This document shows positions 50,236 to 59,900 of a DNA stretch of 64,000 bases, in pieces. The stretch is from Brettanomyces bruxellensis. Its lineage: Eukaryota; Ascomycota; Pichiomycetes; Pichiales; Pichiaceae. The position numbers and the translations under genes are program-made. The first letter of the stretch is position 1; each line of letters starts with the position of its first letter. Under the pieces are notes generated by a model. That model did not search any database and was not told the DNA's origin. It saw only the letters and a list, made by a program, of their open reading frames with translations. The stretch lies in assembly GCF_011074885.1 (NCBI RefSeq), contig NC_054689.1:372001-436000 (forward strand). Reading direction: 5' to 3'.

Positions 50236-50745
50236 GCATAAACAAGTGGTACATATGAGTAATTGAGGAAACAATGATTACATTCAATTTGACAGGAGCA
50301 ACAAATTATTCAGTGTATATTATGATGGACAAGTACTTCAAGAACATTAGTATGGAAGTAAGATAGATACCATATATATATTTCCATTTCCCGCACCCCA
50401 TTAGGAAAAGAAAACTGAAAATCCTTCGTACAAGTTTCATTTTTCAATATGTGACCATTCAGATACTCATCTCCTTGCATTTTATAGAAATATAGGAAAT
50501 ATATGAAATATTTTAAGTGTTAAATCTATACTGGATGCTGAGTTTGTTCAGGACAAAAAATTCCTTGTTTGGAAAAAGAGGATTTTCAGTCATACTTTCC
50601 GGTATTTTATTTTTTATTTTTGGAAATGCCGAGTGTTTAGAATGAAGCTCTAGAGAACAAGATCAAAATAGACTTAGAGAATCAGAAGAGATGCTTTTAA
50701 AATAATATAAATTAAGTTGTGTTGTTAATTTTGGTTAAGAGAAAT
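50236..50745. other. Spacer HAP3/subtilase
   Basis: 510 bp of AT-rich DNA between two plus-strand genes. No repeat, intron signal or frame is notable. Confidence 0.55.
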
Positions 50746-51843
50746 ATGATGATTCGGAAACTGGTGAACATTATACTGCTATGCTTAAAAGTGACAGGAG
50801 AAGAAAGTTTCATGATTAAATTCAGAAACAGTAACATGAATGGAGGTAACAATGCCGCATATACACGTTATGAAAAACTTTGTACAAATTGCTCAAATAT
50901 ACACATTGGAAGCTTCGAGGGAATAGTGGGCAAGTTCGAACTCAGTACGCTGAAATCGATGTATTTTGACGAGTTTGTTGAAGCGATTAGTCTTGACAGA
51001 AATATTGAGGCTGCATCAGTTCAGAATTTTGCACCAAAACATCTTGCTAGAATATCGCAAAGGCATCGAATTCTTAGACATCAGACAATGGACTACGTTT
51101 ATGAGAATCGTACATCTACGGTATACCTTTTGGATTCAGGGATTTGCTCCAATTGCTCGGAATTTGGGGATAGAGTAATATCTAGTGAAAACCAGAGGAA
51201 GGAAGAATTCAGCGAACATGGCACTGAGGTGGCTTCAATTTTAGGTGGAGAGACACTAGGAGCGGCCAAAAACGCTATTATGATCGATTACAAGGTATTG
51301 AATGAAAATGGAAGGGGAAAAATGAGTGACGTTCTCTTGGCACTTGAGGAAATAAATGAAAAGAAAGTGAATGGAGTGATATTGCTGCCTTTTGTGGGAA
51401 GACGGAATTTCATACTCGACTGTGCTATAAGCGAAATGGTGGAAGCTGGATTTATAGTTATTGCTGCTGCCGGAAATTACCAAACAGATGCATGTTTGTT
51501 TAGTCCATCTGGTTCTTCAAGTGTCATAACTGTTGGATCTGTTGACGTTACTACAGATGAATTGGCTCCATTTAGTAACTATGGCCCCTGCGTTAATCTG
51601 TATGCTGACGGGGTGAATTTAGAAACCATGACAACTAACGGATCTGTGACTTTGCAGTCGGGAACATCGTTTTCTGCAGCATTGGTTGCAGGAGTTGTCA
51701 GTAGTGTTTTTACATTAAATAGTACGATGGGTGGTAACTTAAACGAAATTATCACTGAAATACGGACACCAAAGGCGGGGAGCACAAATTTGCGGCAATT
51801 CGACCACGAAATACGCATATTATCGTATTTAGCTAAAGACTAG
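50746..51843 (+). CDS. Small subtilisin-like serine protease (S8, proteinase K type)
   Basis: 365 residues from the first ATG (50746); an upstream in-frame GTG is not used. A hydrophobic N-terminus (about 4-18) suggests a signal peptide. Residues ~25-105 resemble an I9 inhibitor prodomain. The catalytic triad is complete: D130 (V-Y-L-L-D-S-G-I), H158 (E-H-G-T-E-V-A), S308 (S-G-T-S-F-S-A-A), with oxyanion N244 (A-A-A-G-N). Motifs are diverged (E-H-G-T-E for the usual G-H-G-T-H; S-F-S-A-A for S-M-A-S-P), and the protein is much shorter than vacuolar Prb1 (635 residues) or Ysp3. It could be a secreted or vacuolar protease; active or not cannot be told. It sits between HAP3 and the RING ligase. 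Confidence 0.85.
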   Translation: MMIRKLVNIILLCLKVTGEESFMIKFRNSNMNGGNNAAYTRYEKLCTNCSNIHIGSFEGIVGKFELSTLKSMYFDEFVEAISLDRNIEAASVQNFAPKHLARISQRHRILRHQTMDYVYENRTSTVYLLDSGICSNCSEFGDRVISSENQRKEEFSEHGTEVASILGGETLGAAKNAIMIDYKVLNENGRGKMSDVLLALEEINEKKVNGVILLPFVGRRNFILDCAISEMVEAGFIVIAAAGNYQTDACLFSPSGSSSVITVGSVDVTTDELAPFSNYGPCVNLYADGVNLETMTTNGSVTLQSGTSFSAALVAGVVSSVFTLNSTMGGNLNEIITEIRTPKAGSTNLRQFDHEIRILSYLAKD

Positions 51844-52045
51844 GGACGATCACATTAAGCTGAAGTAGAGCAGAGAGACGTCAAAAAAAAAAAGGATGCA
51901 TAGAATAAAGATTCCTTTCTCGTAAAAAAAAAAAAAAAGATAGAGATGGATAAACCCAGGATGTAAAAAACCGTAAAGAATTGTGGAAGCCATAGAAATT
52001 CAAAATCGTTACCATTAAAAGTTCGAAAAAGCATGAAACGGTAGA

Positions 52046-53812
52046 TCATACCTTCAGTGCTTTAGCCCGACAAATTGGACACGTGTTGTCGTTAACCAAC
52101 CATTCGTCAACGCAGTTTTTATGGAAAGCATGCTTACAATCAAGCTTTCTGCCCAGATCTCCAGAAGAGTACTCTACCAAGCATATTGGACAACGATCAC
52201 CCGGATTGTAGTATGCAACAGGGTTCCTTCCATCTAGGTAAGCGGCTCTTTCCTTCCACGTGGCCTTTTTCGAAACGGAAGGCCGGAAAACGCACATGGT
52301 CTCGGGTTTCTGATTAAGCTGGTCACGTGACAAGGCCCTGTGCCGGTTCAGCAATTCGAAAAGAGAGTTGCGGAACTCATCCATGTTTCCGGCAGCGATT
52401 GAGCGGGAGTTGAAAAACGTTGTGTCGTTCGGGTTGATGATTCCGTTTGTACTTGAAATGTATGCAGTTAAAAGATCGATGAGAATCGGCATGGAGTCCA
52501 AAACCGAGTCTGATGCCTCATAGTGATGTGCCATAACGACAATTATCCAGGAACGGTAAGCATTATCGGCTGTGCTGGGTTGTTCTCCGGAGTTTTCACC
52601 GGAAACATTGTCTGCATTTCCACCAGTTGGTGTTTCTGCACTCTGTTGCGATGCAGACGGGCGAGTTTGGGCAGCATCTCCATTCAAAGGCGTGCCGCTG
52701 GAACTGGCCGGGCTTGCAGTATGCGAGATGATGCTTCCGGCGGAAATAGCGTCGTCTGATTCGTTGGTCTGGCTTGGTGGTTCCGGGTTCGAATTGCCGG
52801 AATTGGTGCTTGTAACCCGGACAGAGCCCGCGGCAACTGCTCGGCTCACACTTACAAGTCCAACTATCATGATTGGCACTGTTGATGGCACCGCCTCAGA
52901 TGTGTCGTTACGCGAAAAACGAAAAGCTCTGAAAAAACTGAGTCCACCCCCATTTTGCAGCTGGGGCCGAAACTGATGCTCAAGCAAGTTGTCGTGGGCA
53001 AGGCGGTGCAAGAACTCGCCGAATGTGGTGTCTTCCCCAGCCGGAATATCGGCACGGTCAAGCCGTGTGCCGGTGTATCGTTGCTGGAGATCGCCGAGGT
53101 CGGGGTCCCCTCTGCGGTCGATCGACGCGTCGCCGTTCTGGAGGAGTCTTCTCAGCGTGCTGATCGAGACTGTTTGGAGAAGCATCGAAAGCGTATTGAA
53201 CTGGATTGGTGGTCTTTGCTGCGGGCTGCGATCCCTCGAACCAATGTTGGACAAACTAGGAATGCTGACTCTTGCCCTGCTGAAAATGTTGTGCGGAATT
53301 GATGCATGCATTCTGGATGAATGGTGCGAGGTGTGTGAGGAGGTCGTGCGCGCACCAGTGGTGTAAGGAGGCGGCTGCACGGTAGCATGAGGCTGGCTGG
53401 GTGGAAGATGCTGCGATATTTCAGAAGATTCAGTATTTTCGGAGGTAGTGCCACCTCTAGAATGAAATAGCCGCTTCAATTTGCGAATCTGCTTGCCGAG
53501 GCGGTGTGAGAAAGTGCCATGCCGGGTAGAGCTATGGGTGGTATGTGCTGAATTATGGCTGGTACGTCCTGAAGTATCAGAATTGGCTCTTGATGCAGGA
53601 AATTCTGCATAAGGTGCGGGACCATGCCGTCTGGAGGGATGCCTAAATGAATATGGCTGGGCCGGCCTTGCTGAGTGTACTATAAAGCTGCTGTCTTCTG
53701 GATTTCTATGCACTGATTCAAATACCGGCGGTATACTGCTTGGAATAACTGATGCGCGTCTATTTGTATAAATGACGAAACGGCGGCCGTAATTCTCTCT
53801 GTTACTGTTCAT
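52046..53812 (-). CDS. RING-H2 ubiquitin ligase with disordered N-terminus
   Basis: 588 residues. The RING-H2 finger is at the C-terminus (about 541-583): C-P-I-C...C-K-H-A-F-H-K-N-C-V-D-E-W-L...C-P-I-C-R, with all eight zinc ligands in C3H2C3 order. The first ~300 residues are Ser/Pro/His/Arg-rich and probably disordered. A central region has a W-I-I-V-V-M-A-H-H-Y motif and a helical segment I-L-I-D-L-L-T-A-Y. This arrangement recalls a fungal family of soluble RING-H2 ligases, with a W-I-I-Y-V block before the finger, and distantly San1 of nuclear quality control. I cannot assign an orthologue. The closing residues R-A-K-A-L-K-V end four residues after the last Cys-containing motif. Confidence 0.8.
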   Translation of the reverse strand: MNSNRENYGRRFVIYTNRRASVIPSSIPPVFESVHRNPEDSSFIVHSARPAQPYSFRHPSRRHGPAPYAEFPASRANSDTSGRTSHNSAHTTHSSTRHGTFSHRLGKQIRKLKRLFHSRGGTTSENTESSEISQHLPPSQPHATVQPPPYTTGARTTSSHTSHHSSRMHASIPHNIFSRARVSIPSLSNIGSRDRSPQQRPPIQFNTLSMLLQTVSISTLRRLLQNGDASIDRRGDPDLGDLQQRYTGTRLDRADIPAGEDTTFGEFLHRLAHDNLLEHQFRPQLQNGGGLSFFRAFRFSRNDTSEAVPSTVPIMIVGLVSVSRAVAAGSVRVTSTNSGNSNPEPPSQTNESDDAISAGSIISHTASPASSSGTPLNGDAAQTRPSASQQSAETPTGGNADNVSGENSGEQPSTADNAYRSWIIVVMAHHYEASDSVLDSMPILIDLLTAYISSTNGIINPNDTTFFNSRSIAAGNMDEFRNSLFELLNRHRALSRDQLNQKPETMCVFRPSVSKKATWKERAAYLDGRNPVAYYNPGDRCPICLVEYSSGDLGRKLDCKHAFHKNCVDEWLVNDNTCPICRAKALKV

Positions 53813-54673
53813 TCTGTGCTTGGATCTCTGGTGTACCTATGAGTGAAAACAAGTGCTTTTTGCTTTTGAAATTGTCCTCTGCTATCTGCAATCAACCGTG
53901 GTACAATTATTGATGATGCTTCAAATATTGTGCTGCCTGCTTTCGGATAAGACTAGGCAAACACGAAAGAATCAGACAGTATCAATCCGGTCTATGTGTA
54001 TGGATACGGTATATCTAGAAAGTATGATTTGGATGGATGGTCAATTAGTTAATGCTAATAGTTAATGTCATTGATATGAACATTTGTAGACAAAGAAAAA
54101 AAAAAACATTAGGCGCCCATAATAATGAGTGCAAGCATCCATCCAAGATTTTTATTTTTATTGTATTTTTTTTTTTTCTTTGACGTCCCTGAGAATCTGC
54201 CAAGTTAAGCGCGAACAGATTAAAAATAAAACGTGAAACTCCATAGTGATGATGTGCTTATCTGCTTTCTGATCAATGCATCTATCTGGTTGTCTCCACT
54301 CCTCACCGCCAAATAAATGGAGTAACAATCTCTATATGAATCAGCAATAATTTACATGTACCTCTTCATTAGCAGACATATCCACAACGTACTTTCATTG
54401 ATGTCATATCATTTCTTTGCATCAGCCACATTGCACCGCCACAGGACCCTTGAATCCCGAAACTATTTTGAAACAGCTGCAGCATCTTTTTTACACATGC
54501 ACTGTTTCCAAGATGAGTACAATTTGACGCATCACAAGACTTTAAATTTTGTAAGCCATGATATAAAGAGCCCTAATCCGCACCCATCAAATTTCTTAGG
54601 TGAACTATATACCTTTGCAAGCCTATTAATACGGGCGAGAAGCACAGTCGCTATTTAGATAGACGGCAGATCA
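53813..54673. other. Divergent gap RING ligase/SKG6-like
   Basis: 0.86 kb. An A-tract at 54094-54106 and a T-tract at 54160-54178. A 100-residue frame (54356-54658) starts with ATG and ends 15 bp before the next gene, but has no coding features I can support. Confidence 0.5.
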
Positions 54674-55792
54674 ATGGAAGCTCATAGAAGCAATAATAAG
54701 ATCGTTCTCAGCTGCTTGAACATTATTCCAAACGACATGCTTACCACATCCACATTTAAGAAAACGACAACTGTCACAGTGTGGAGTAAAATTCCAGTAT
54801 CTGGTATATTGGAGGAGAAGAACATGAATGCAAACGAGGTTGCCAGCAGCACATCGACGGGCCGATCGACCCTCACCGGTATGTCGCAGTCTGCATCCAC
54901 AGGTACATCAGCGATAGCATCAACCACAAATACACTTGCTACAAGTACTACAGCAACTTCTTCATTGCAAAAAGGTGGACTCCAGACAATATTACATAGT
55001 GGAAATGGAGGAAGCAGCATGTCAACTTTGACTTTAGCGTTGGCTATAGGAATACCAGCCGGAATAGTGCTCTTTGCGCTAATCGTGATTTTGTGTTGGT
55101 ACCGAAATAATTGCAAGAACCGTGAAAAGAAGAAAAGCAATGCAGAAGCGGTTGGCTCATGGAAACGCAACCCTTTTAATAGTTATTCGGAGGATGAATT
55201 TGCGGAAGGAACAGATAAGGAAAAATCCTTTGGGAGCTGTAGCTATAACTGGGAAAACGAGACCAAGGTACAAAATCCAACAAATAGAAACACATCCGGG
55301 ACGAGCATTTGTGAGCAAAAGCTGGAAAACCAAGGGACTATTTCATCAGGAAGTCTTTCAACCTTTGAGTTGGGCAAAAATCTAAGCGAGGAGAAATTGG
55401 GAGAGGCAAAAAGAGAGAAGATGGATAGAATGTACGAGAATTACCGGATTAGGCATATGGCGCCTATTCAAAGGTTGCTGATAAAGACACCGGGATCAGC
55501 ACTCAAGAAGTTTTTTGATCGCCAGAGTCAGCATGCTCGTATTGAAACGGCCAACAGTACACCAATTGAAGATAAACTGCCAAAGCCCAAGCAGGCGGCT
55601 CTTCGCAGTTTGAGATTGGTGAATAGACTACATGAACTCAGGGAAAGTTCTGGAAGCTATAGCAGTGATAAAGAGAATAGAGATCCCAGTGATGTGCATC
55701 CGTTGCCAATACGGCAATATCCGAACTCACAGATAGTGGGAGATGTTCCCAAGAACGTGTATAGGAAAGCACACGAGAACGGGATTCGTTAG
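54674..55792 (+). CDS. Single-pass membrane protein, Skg6/Axl2-type transmembrane family
   Basis: 372 residues. There is no clear N-terminal signal. A Ser/Thr-rich stretch (58-105) precedes one transmembrane helix at about 118-142 (L-A-L-A-I-G-I-P-A-G-I-V-L-F-A-L-I-V-I-L), flanked inside by a C-W-Y-R-N-N-C-K-N-R stop-transfer. The cytosolic part (145-372) is charged and basic toward the end. The G-I-P-A-G-I pattern with an S/T-rich outside is typical of the SKG6/TOS2/AXL2 transmembrane group found at sites of polarised growth, and of Mid2-like sensors. Function in this species is unknown. A 101-residue ATG frame starts 32 bp after the stop (55825-56130), but it is not in the same frame and not clearly coding. 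Confidence 0.6.
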   Translation: MEAHRSNNKIVLSCLNIIPNDMLTTSTFKKTTTVTVWSKIPVSGILEEKNMNANEVASSTSTGRSTLTGMSQSASTGTSAIASTTNTLATSTTATSSLQKGGLQTILHSGNGGSSMSTLTLALAIGIPAGIVLFALIVILCWYRNNCKNREKKKSNAEAVGSWKRNPFNSYSEDEFAEGTDKEKSFGSCSYNWENETKVQNPTNRNTSGTSICEQKLENQGTISSGSLSTFELGKNLSEEKLGEAKREKMDRMYENYRIRHMAPIQRLLIKTPGSALKKFFDRQSQHARIETANSTPIEDKLPKPKQAALRSLRLVNRLHELRESSGSYSSDKENRDPSDVHPLPIRQYPNSQIVGDVPKNVYRKAHENGIR

Positions 55793-56997
55793 AAAGCAAA
55801 AGCAGAAGTAAAAGCGAAAGCAAAATGTCTTGGATATTTTTTCTTTCTCTGTCCGGAATTGGCCGATGGAAAAAGTCTTGGCAAAATCAAGCATATATTT
55901 TACAGGAGAAAAAAATACAAGCCATGATGAAAAAATCGCAAAAACCAATACGAGCAAGGATAGACTTTGACGGGCATGAGTTCGGGGAGGGAGACAATAT
56001 AAATCGTTTGTACAGAAGCCGAACAATCAGTAAAGCAGAGGTAGGGAATTTAGAGCAGAATTATTTGATTCTGTGGTTATTGTTTTTAGGGGGTGTTGAA
56101 GATGGAAAAAGCTCGCGGAACGAGATGTAGGCTGAGCTCAAATAGGAGGGACCGCGAATACATGGGATAAAAAATAAATAAACTAAAATGAGGGGGAAAA
56201 AGCAGATAAACAATCCAGATGAACATGTATTACGTACAAGGAGACTAATTCAGATGATGTATTTATTCAATTTTTATTTTATTTCTTATTCTTCCAAACT
56301 TGTTTGTGGCTCACCTACGTAATCCATTATCCATTTACTTAATATTTTTTACTCTCGTGCATCTTTTTAGATTGTTGAAGCAACATGTACTTTTCGTATT
56401 ATACTAAATTGTGCTACTCAGGACCAGCGTGTTGTAAAAAATCGATGTAAGCAAAAAAACACTCTAATTAAAATGACCAAGTACTGTATAAGCATGGTAA
56501 GGTTGTAATTAGTTGACAGTTAGCTGACAAACTTATCTGCTTGCTCATTGATACTTAGTCTGCATAATTTTCCTGCCGATGATAATTGCTGCTATTTTTT
56601 GTACTACTATTTTATTTGCTTGTGCATTTTTTTTTTATTTTTTCCTTCCTCACTTTTTTCCACCTCGTTAAGTATTCCCATTATTCATTTTATTTATTTA
56701 TTTTTTTCACCCGTTAGAGCCACGCCGATTCTCGCGAGAGTTCCGACATTACCAGAAACGTTTCAATCCAGGCGTTTGCACAACAGACTAATCTTCAAGG
56801 TCATGGGGCTCAAAATTGGCTTCACTTCGTATTTTCATATATAAACTGTTGCCCATTTGACAAGAAGGCACTTACCAGGCTGCAAGTAACCGACATATTC
56901 AATATCGACACTGCAAAATCACAGCTGACTAAAAGCAAGTGATCCGAGTACCCACGGTTGAAGAAACAGCAAAAAAAAACGAAAAACAAAGTGAATA
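55793..56997. other. Gap between SKG6-like gene and CAF120
   Basis: 1.2 kb. It includes the uncertain 101-residue frame 55825-56130 (one ATG-start candidate, no family match), T-rich stretches at 56625-56715, and AT-rich promoter DNA. No intron signals were found. Confidence 0.45.
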
Positions 56998-59900
56998 ATG
57001 CAACGATTAAGAGCGTTTTCATCGCGGAGCGGGCGGCATTCGAACCCAGACAGTGCCAAGGACTATGATGCCGTTACACCATCTCCGAAATCACCCACTC
57101 CCCTGACTAAAGAAGCACAAGGAGAACTCAGTCCCGAACTGGCACCAATAGTGACTCTTCTATCAGCACAGATGAACAGGAAGTACTTCGAAGGGTTCTT
57201 CATGCTTCTCAGGGACCTCACAGCCGAGGGGAAGCCGGCAGAACGCAGGTGGCAGGAGGTTTATGGAATTTTGATCGGTAATGAGCTCTCATACTGGAAT
57301 GCAGACGAGCTTAAGAGCGGAGATGTTGACGCGGAAAACAAACCATCGTACATAAATTTCACGGATGCAACTCTCAAGGCTGAGGCGACATTGCCTTCCG
57401 GGCAGGGCGAGTTGAACAACGTCATTATAGCATCTACAACGTTGAAAAACAGGTATCTTTTGCAGTACTCGTCGTCCGAGCAATTTTACCGGTGGCGGTC
57501 GGCATTCCGGTTGGCCGAGTTCGAGTACAGAGCTTTGCAAGAAGCCTATACTGCAGCACTCTTGTCTGCACGGGGGTCTCTGCTGTCGGACATACGTGTT
57601 ATCTTGGCCGAAACGAAGTTTGACCGCGAGGACTGGGTCAGTGTACGTTTTGGGGCAGGGATGCCGTGGAAAAGATGCTTCTGCGTGATCAAACAGTCAA
57701 AGAAGAAGAAGCACAAGAAGAAGAACAGCGGGATGTTTGGAGACGGCTCGTTGGGCGAAGTGATGTTCTTTGAGACGGAAAAACGGTCCAAGAAGGCCTT
57801 GCCTATAGCCACGATCAAGGAGGCAGATAGTATTTATGCGGTTTATCCACGCAACTACATGGTGATAGACCACAGTACGATGGTGAAGCTTGACGGCCAG
57901 ATCGTGTTTGATGAAAAAGAGGGCCCCAGACAGTGCTCTATCTTCCTGATGCCTGAGCAACACTCGGCTGTGCCTGGCTATGACACCATGATCAGGTTCA
58001 TGATTCCGTTGTTGGACGCATTCCGGCTTTATGGGCGGCCAAAGAGGCTGAATGCCGACAAAACCGACCCGGACTCGCTTCTTTTCGCACTTCCCGTTCT
58101 TCCAAACGTCCACTACTTGGAAGTTCAGGACTTGATGCAGCTTTGCTCGAGTTCTACATCTCTCTCGTGGACTCCTCCCCAGTGGGATGAGGCGGTGAAG
58201 CGGATTCTTCGCGTTAAGATGGGCCAGGGATACACTGGATGCGGATCTGTCGATGGCGTTGATGGTGCCATTCGATTTCTGGATGCTTCCAAGGACATGG
58301 CGAGGGGGAAAATCAGAACCATCTCATCATCTGTGGCAGCATCGAGACCGAAAGTGCTTGGCTCGAAGTTCTCTGTTGCCAGTTCCTCCCAGTCTTCTCT
58401 GGCGACAGATTCCATACTTTCCGAGAAGATTGCTAACGATGATGGTCAGAAGAGTGGCAGTATGAGTACTCAGATGAATGGTCAGATGAATCTGACCAAT
58501 CAGGTCGGCAGAAATCAGATGAGCAATCAGAGCTATCCGAACAATCCGAACAATCAGAGCTATCCGAACAATCAGAGCTATCCGAACAATCAGAGCTATC
58601 ACAGCAATCAGAAGAATTCGAATAATCCGAATAATCAGAGCTATAACAGCAATCCGAACAATCCGATCAATCCAAACAATCCGAACAATCAAAACAATCA
58701 GACCAGATACCAGACTAAAGATTTGCGGCCTCCGGAAACAACCGTTACCAATAAAAGTCCGCATCAACTTCCCAGCCTTCCAGACTTTGAGCTTTATCCA
58801 GGTGGAGATGAAGATGACCATGAGGTTATTTCTGCTCAAGGAAAGCCTATAGGCATGGAAGAAGAGGAAGATCATGGATATGGTAGAGATGAGAGGAGAC
58901 CGAAGAAAGAAGAGAAAGGTTATGGATATGGTAGAGATGAAAGGAAGCCAAGACCAGAAGATAAAGATTATGGATACATTCGAGATGAGAGGAAACCAAG
59001 AAAAGAACAGAAAGACTACGGCTACTTCAATGATGAAAGAGAGCCGGAAAGAGAGGCAACACCCTACCACCACCACCATCACCACCATCATCACCAGCAT
59101 CGGGAAAAACACGATTCACCAGAGCATGAACGGTTGCAGATGGACGCATCGCCTGGCTCAGACAAAAAGAGAGACTCTGGCGGCAAGATCGTGAGCATAT
59201 ACAAGCGATACGCACAGTTCCCACCCCTCCGGGAAAAAAGCATGAATGATATACAGTCAGCACTGGCAGATGGCCCAGAGGAGGAGGATGAGCTTTATCC
59301 GGGCATGGGAGGCTCATCGGACGCCCCTGCACCACCAGTGCACGGTTCAGGATTCCACGATGAGGCCAAAAGTGGCAGATTGTCTCCACAGAAGTCAGAC
59401 TTGAGTTTTAGCGAGTCGAGTGGTCTTTCGTCTCCAGAGAAAGACGAGCCAGACTTCCAACTGCCAATATTGAAGAAGCCGGTCAACACGGGCCGGGTGT
59501 TATCTCCGTTCAGCGAGTTTCACGAGACTTTCCACAATTCGATGGGTCGGAATTTGAACTATGCGGACGGAGGGGGTGTGGAGGATAGTGTATCGGGCCG
59601 GCGGCACGCGCACGAACCGGCGGTAATTCCGGCGGAAATGCCGGCGGGAGGGCTGACTCCCAGCGAGAGCAAGCGAGACCGCCGGATAGCGGATCAGAGG
59701 AGGAGAGAGAGAGAGAAAGAGGTTCGGATCGAGATGCAGAAGAGGAAGAAAAAAGATCAGTCGGGTGAAAAGAAGTTGTTGGAAAGAAGAGTTGACAAAA
59801 ACCAGGCAGCCACACCTCAGTTGCAGATTCATGATCGGGACACGGAGTTATCACAGCGGAGATCTCAACGGCTTTCCTCTTTGAGAAGGCCACCACCCGG

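Noticed and set aside
55825..56130. 101-residue frame after the SKG6-like gene
   Set aside because: ATG present and frame plausible, but no recognised family and not a continuation of the upstream gene.
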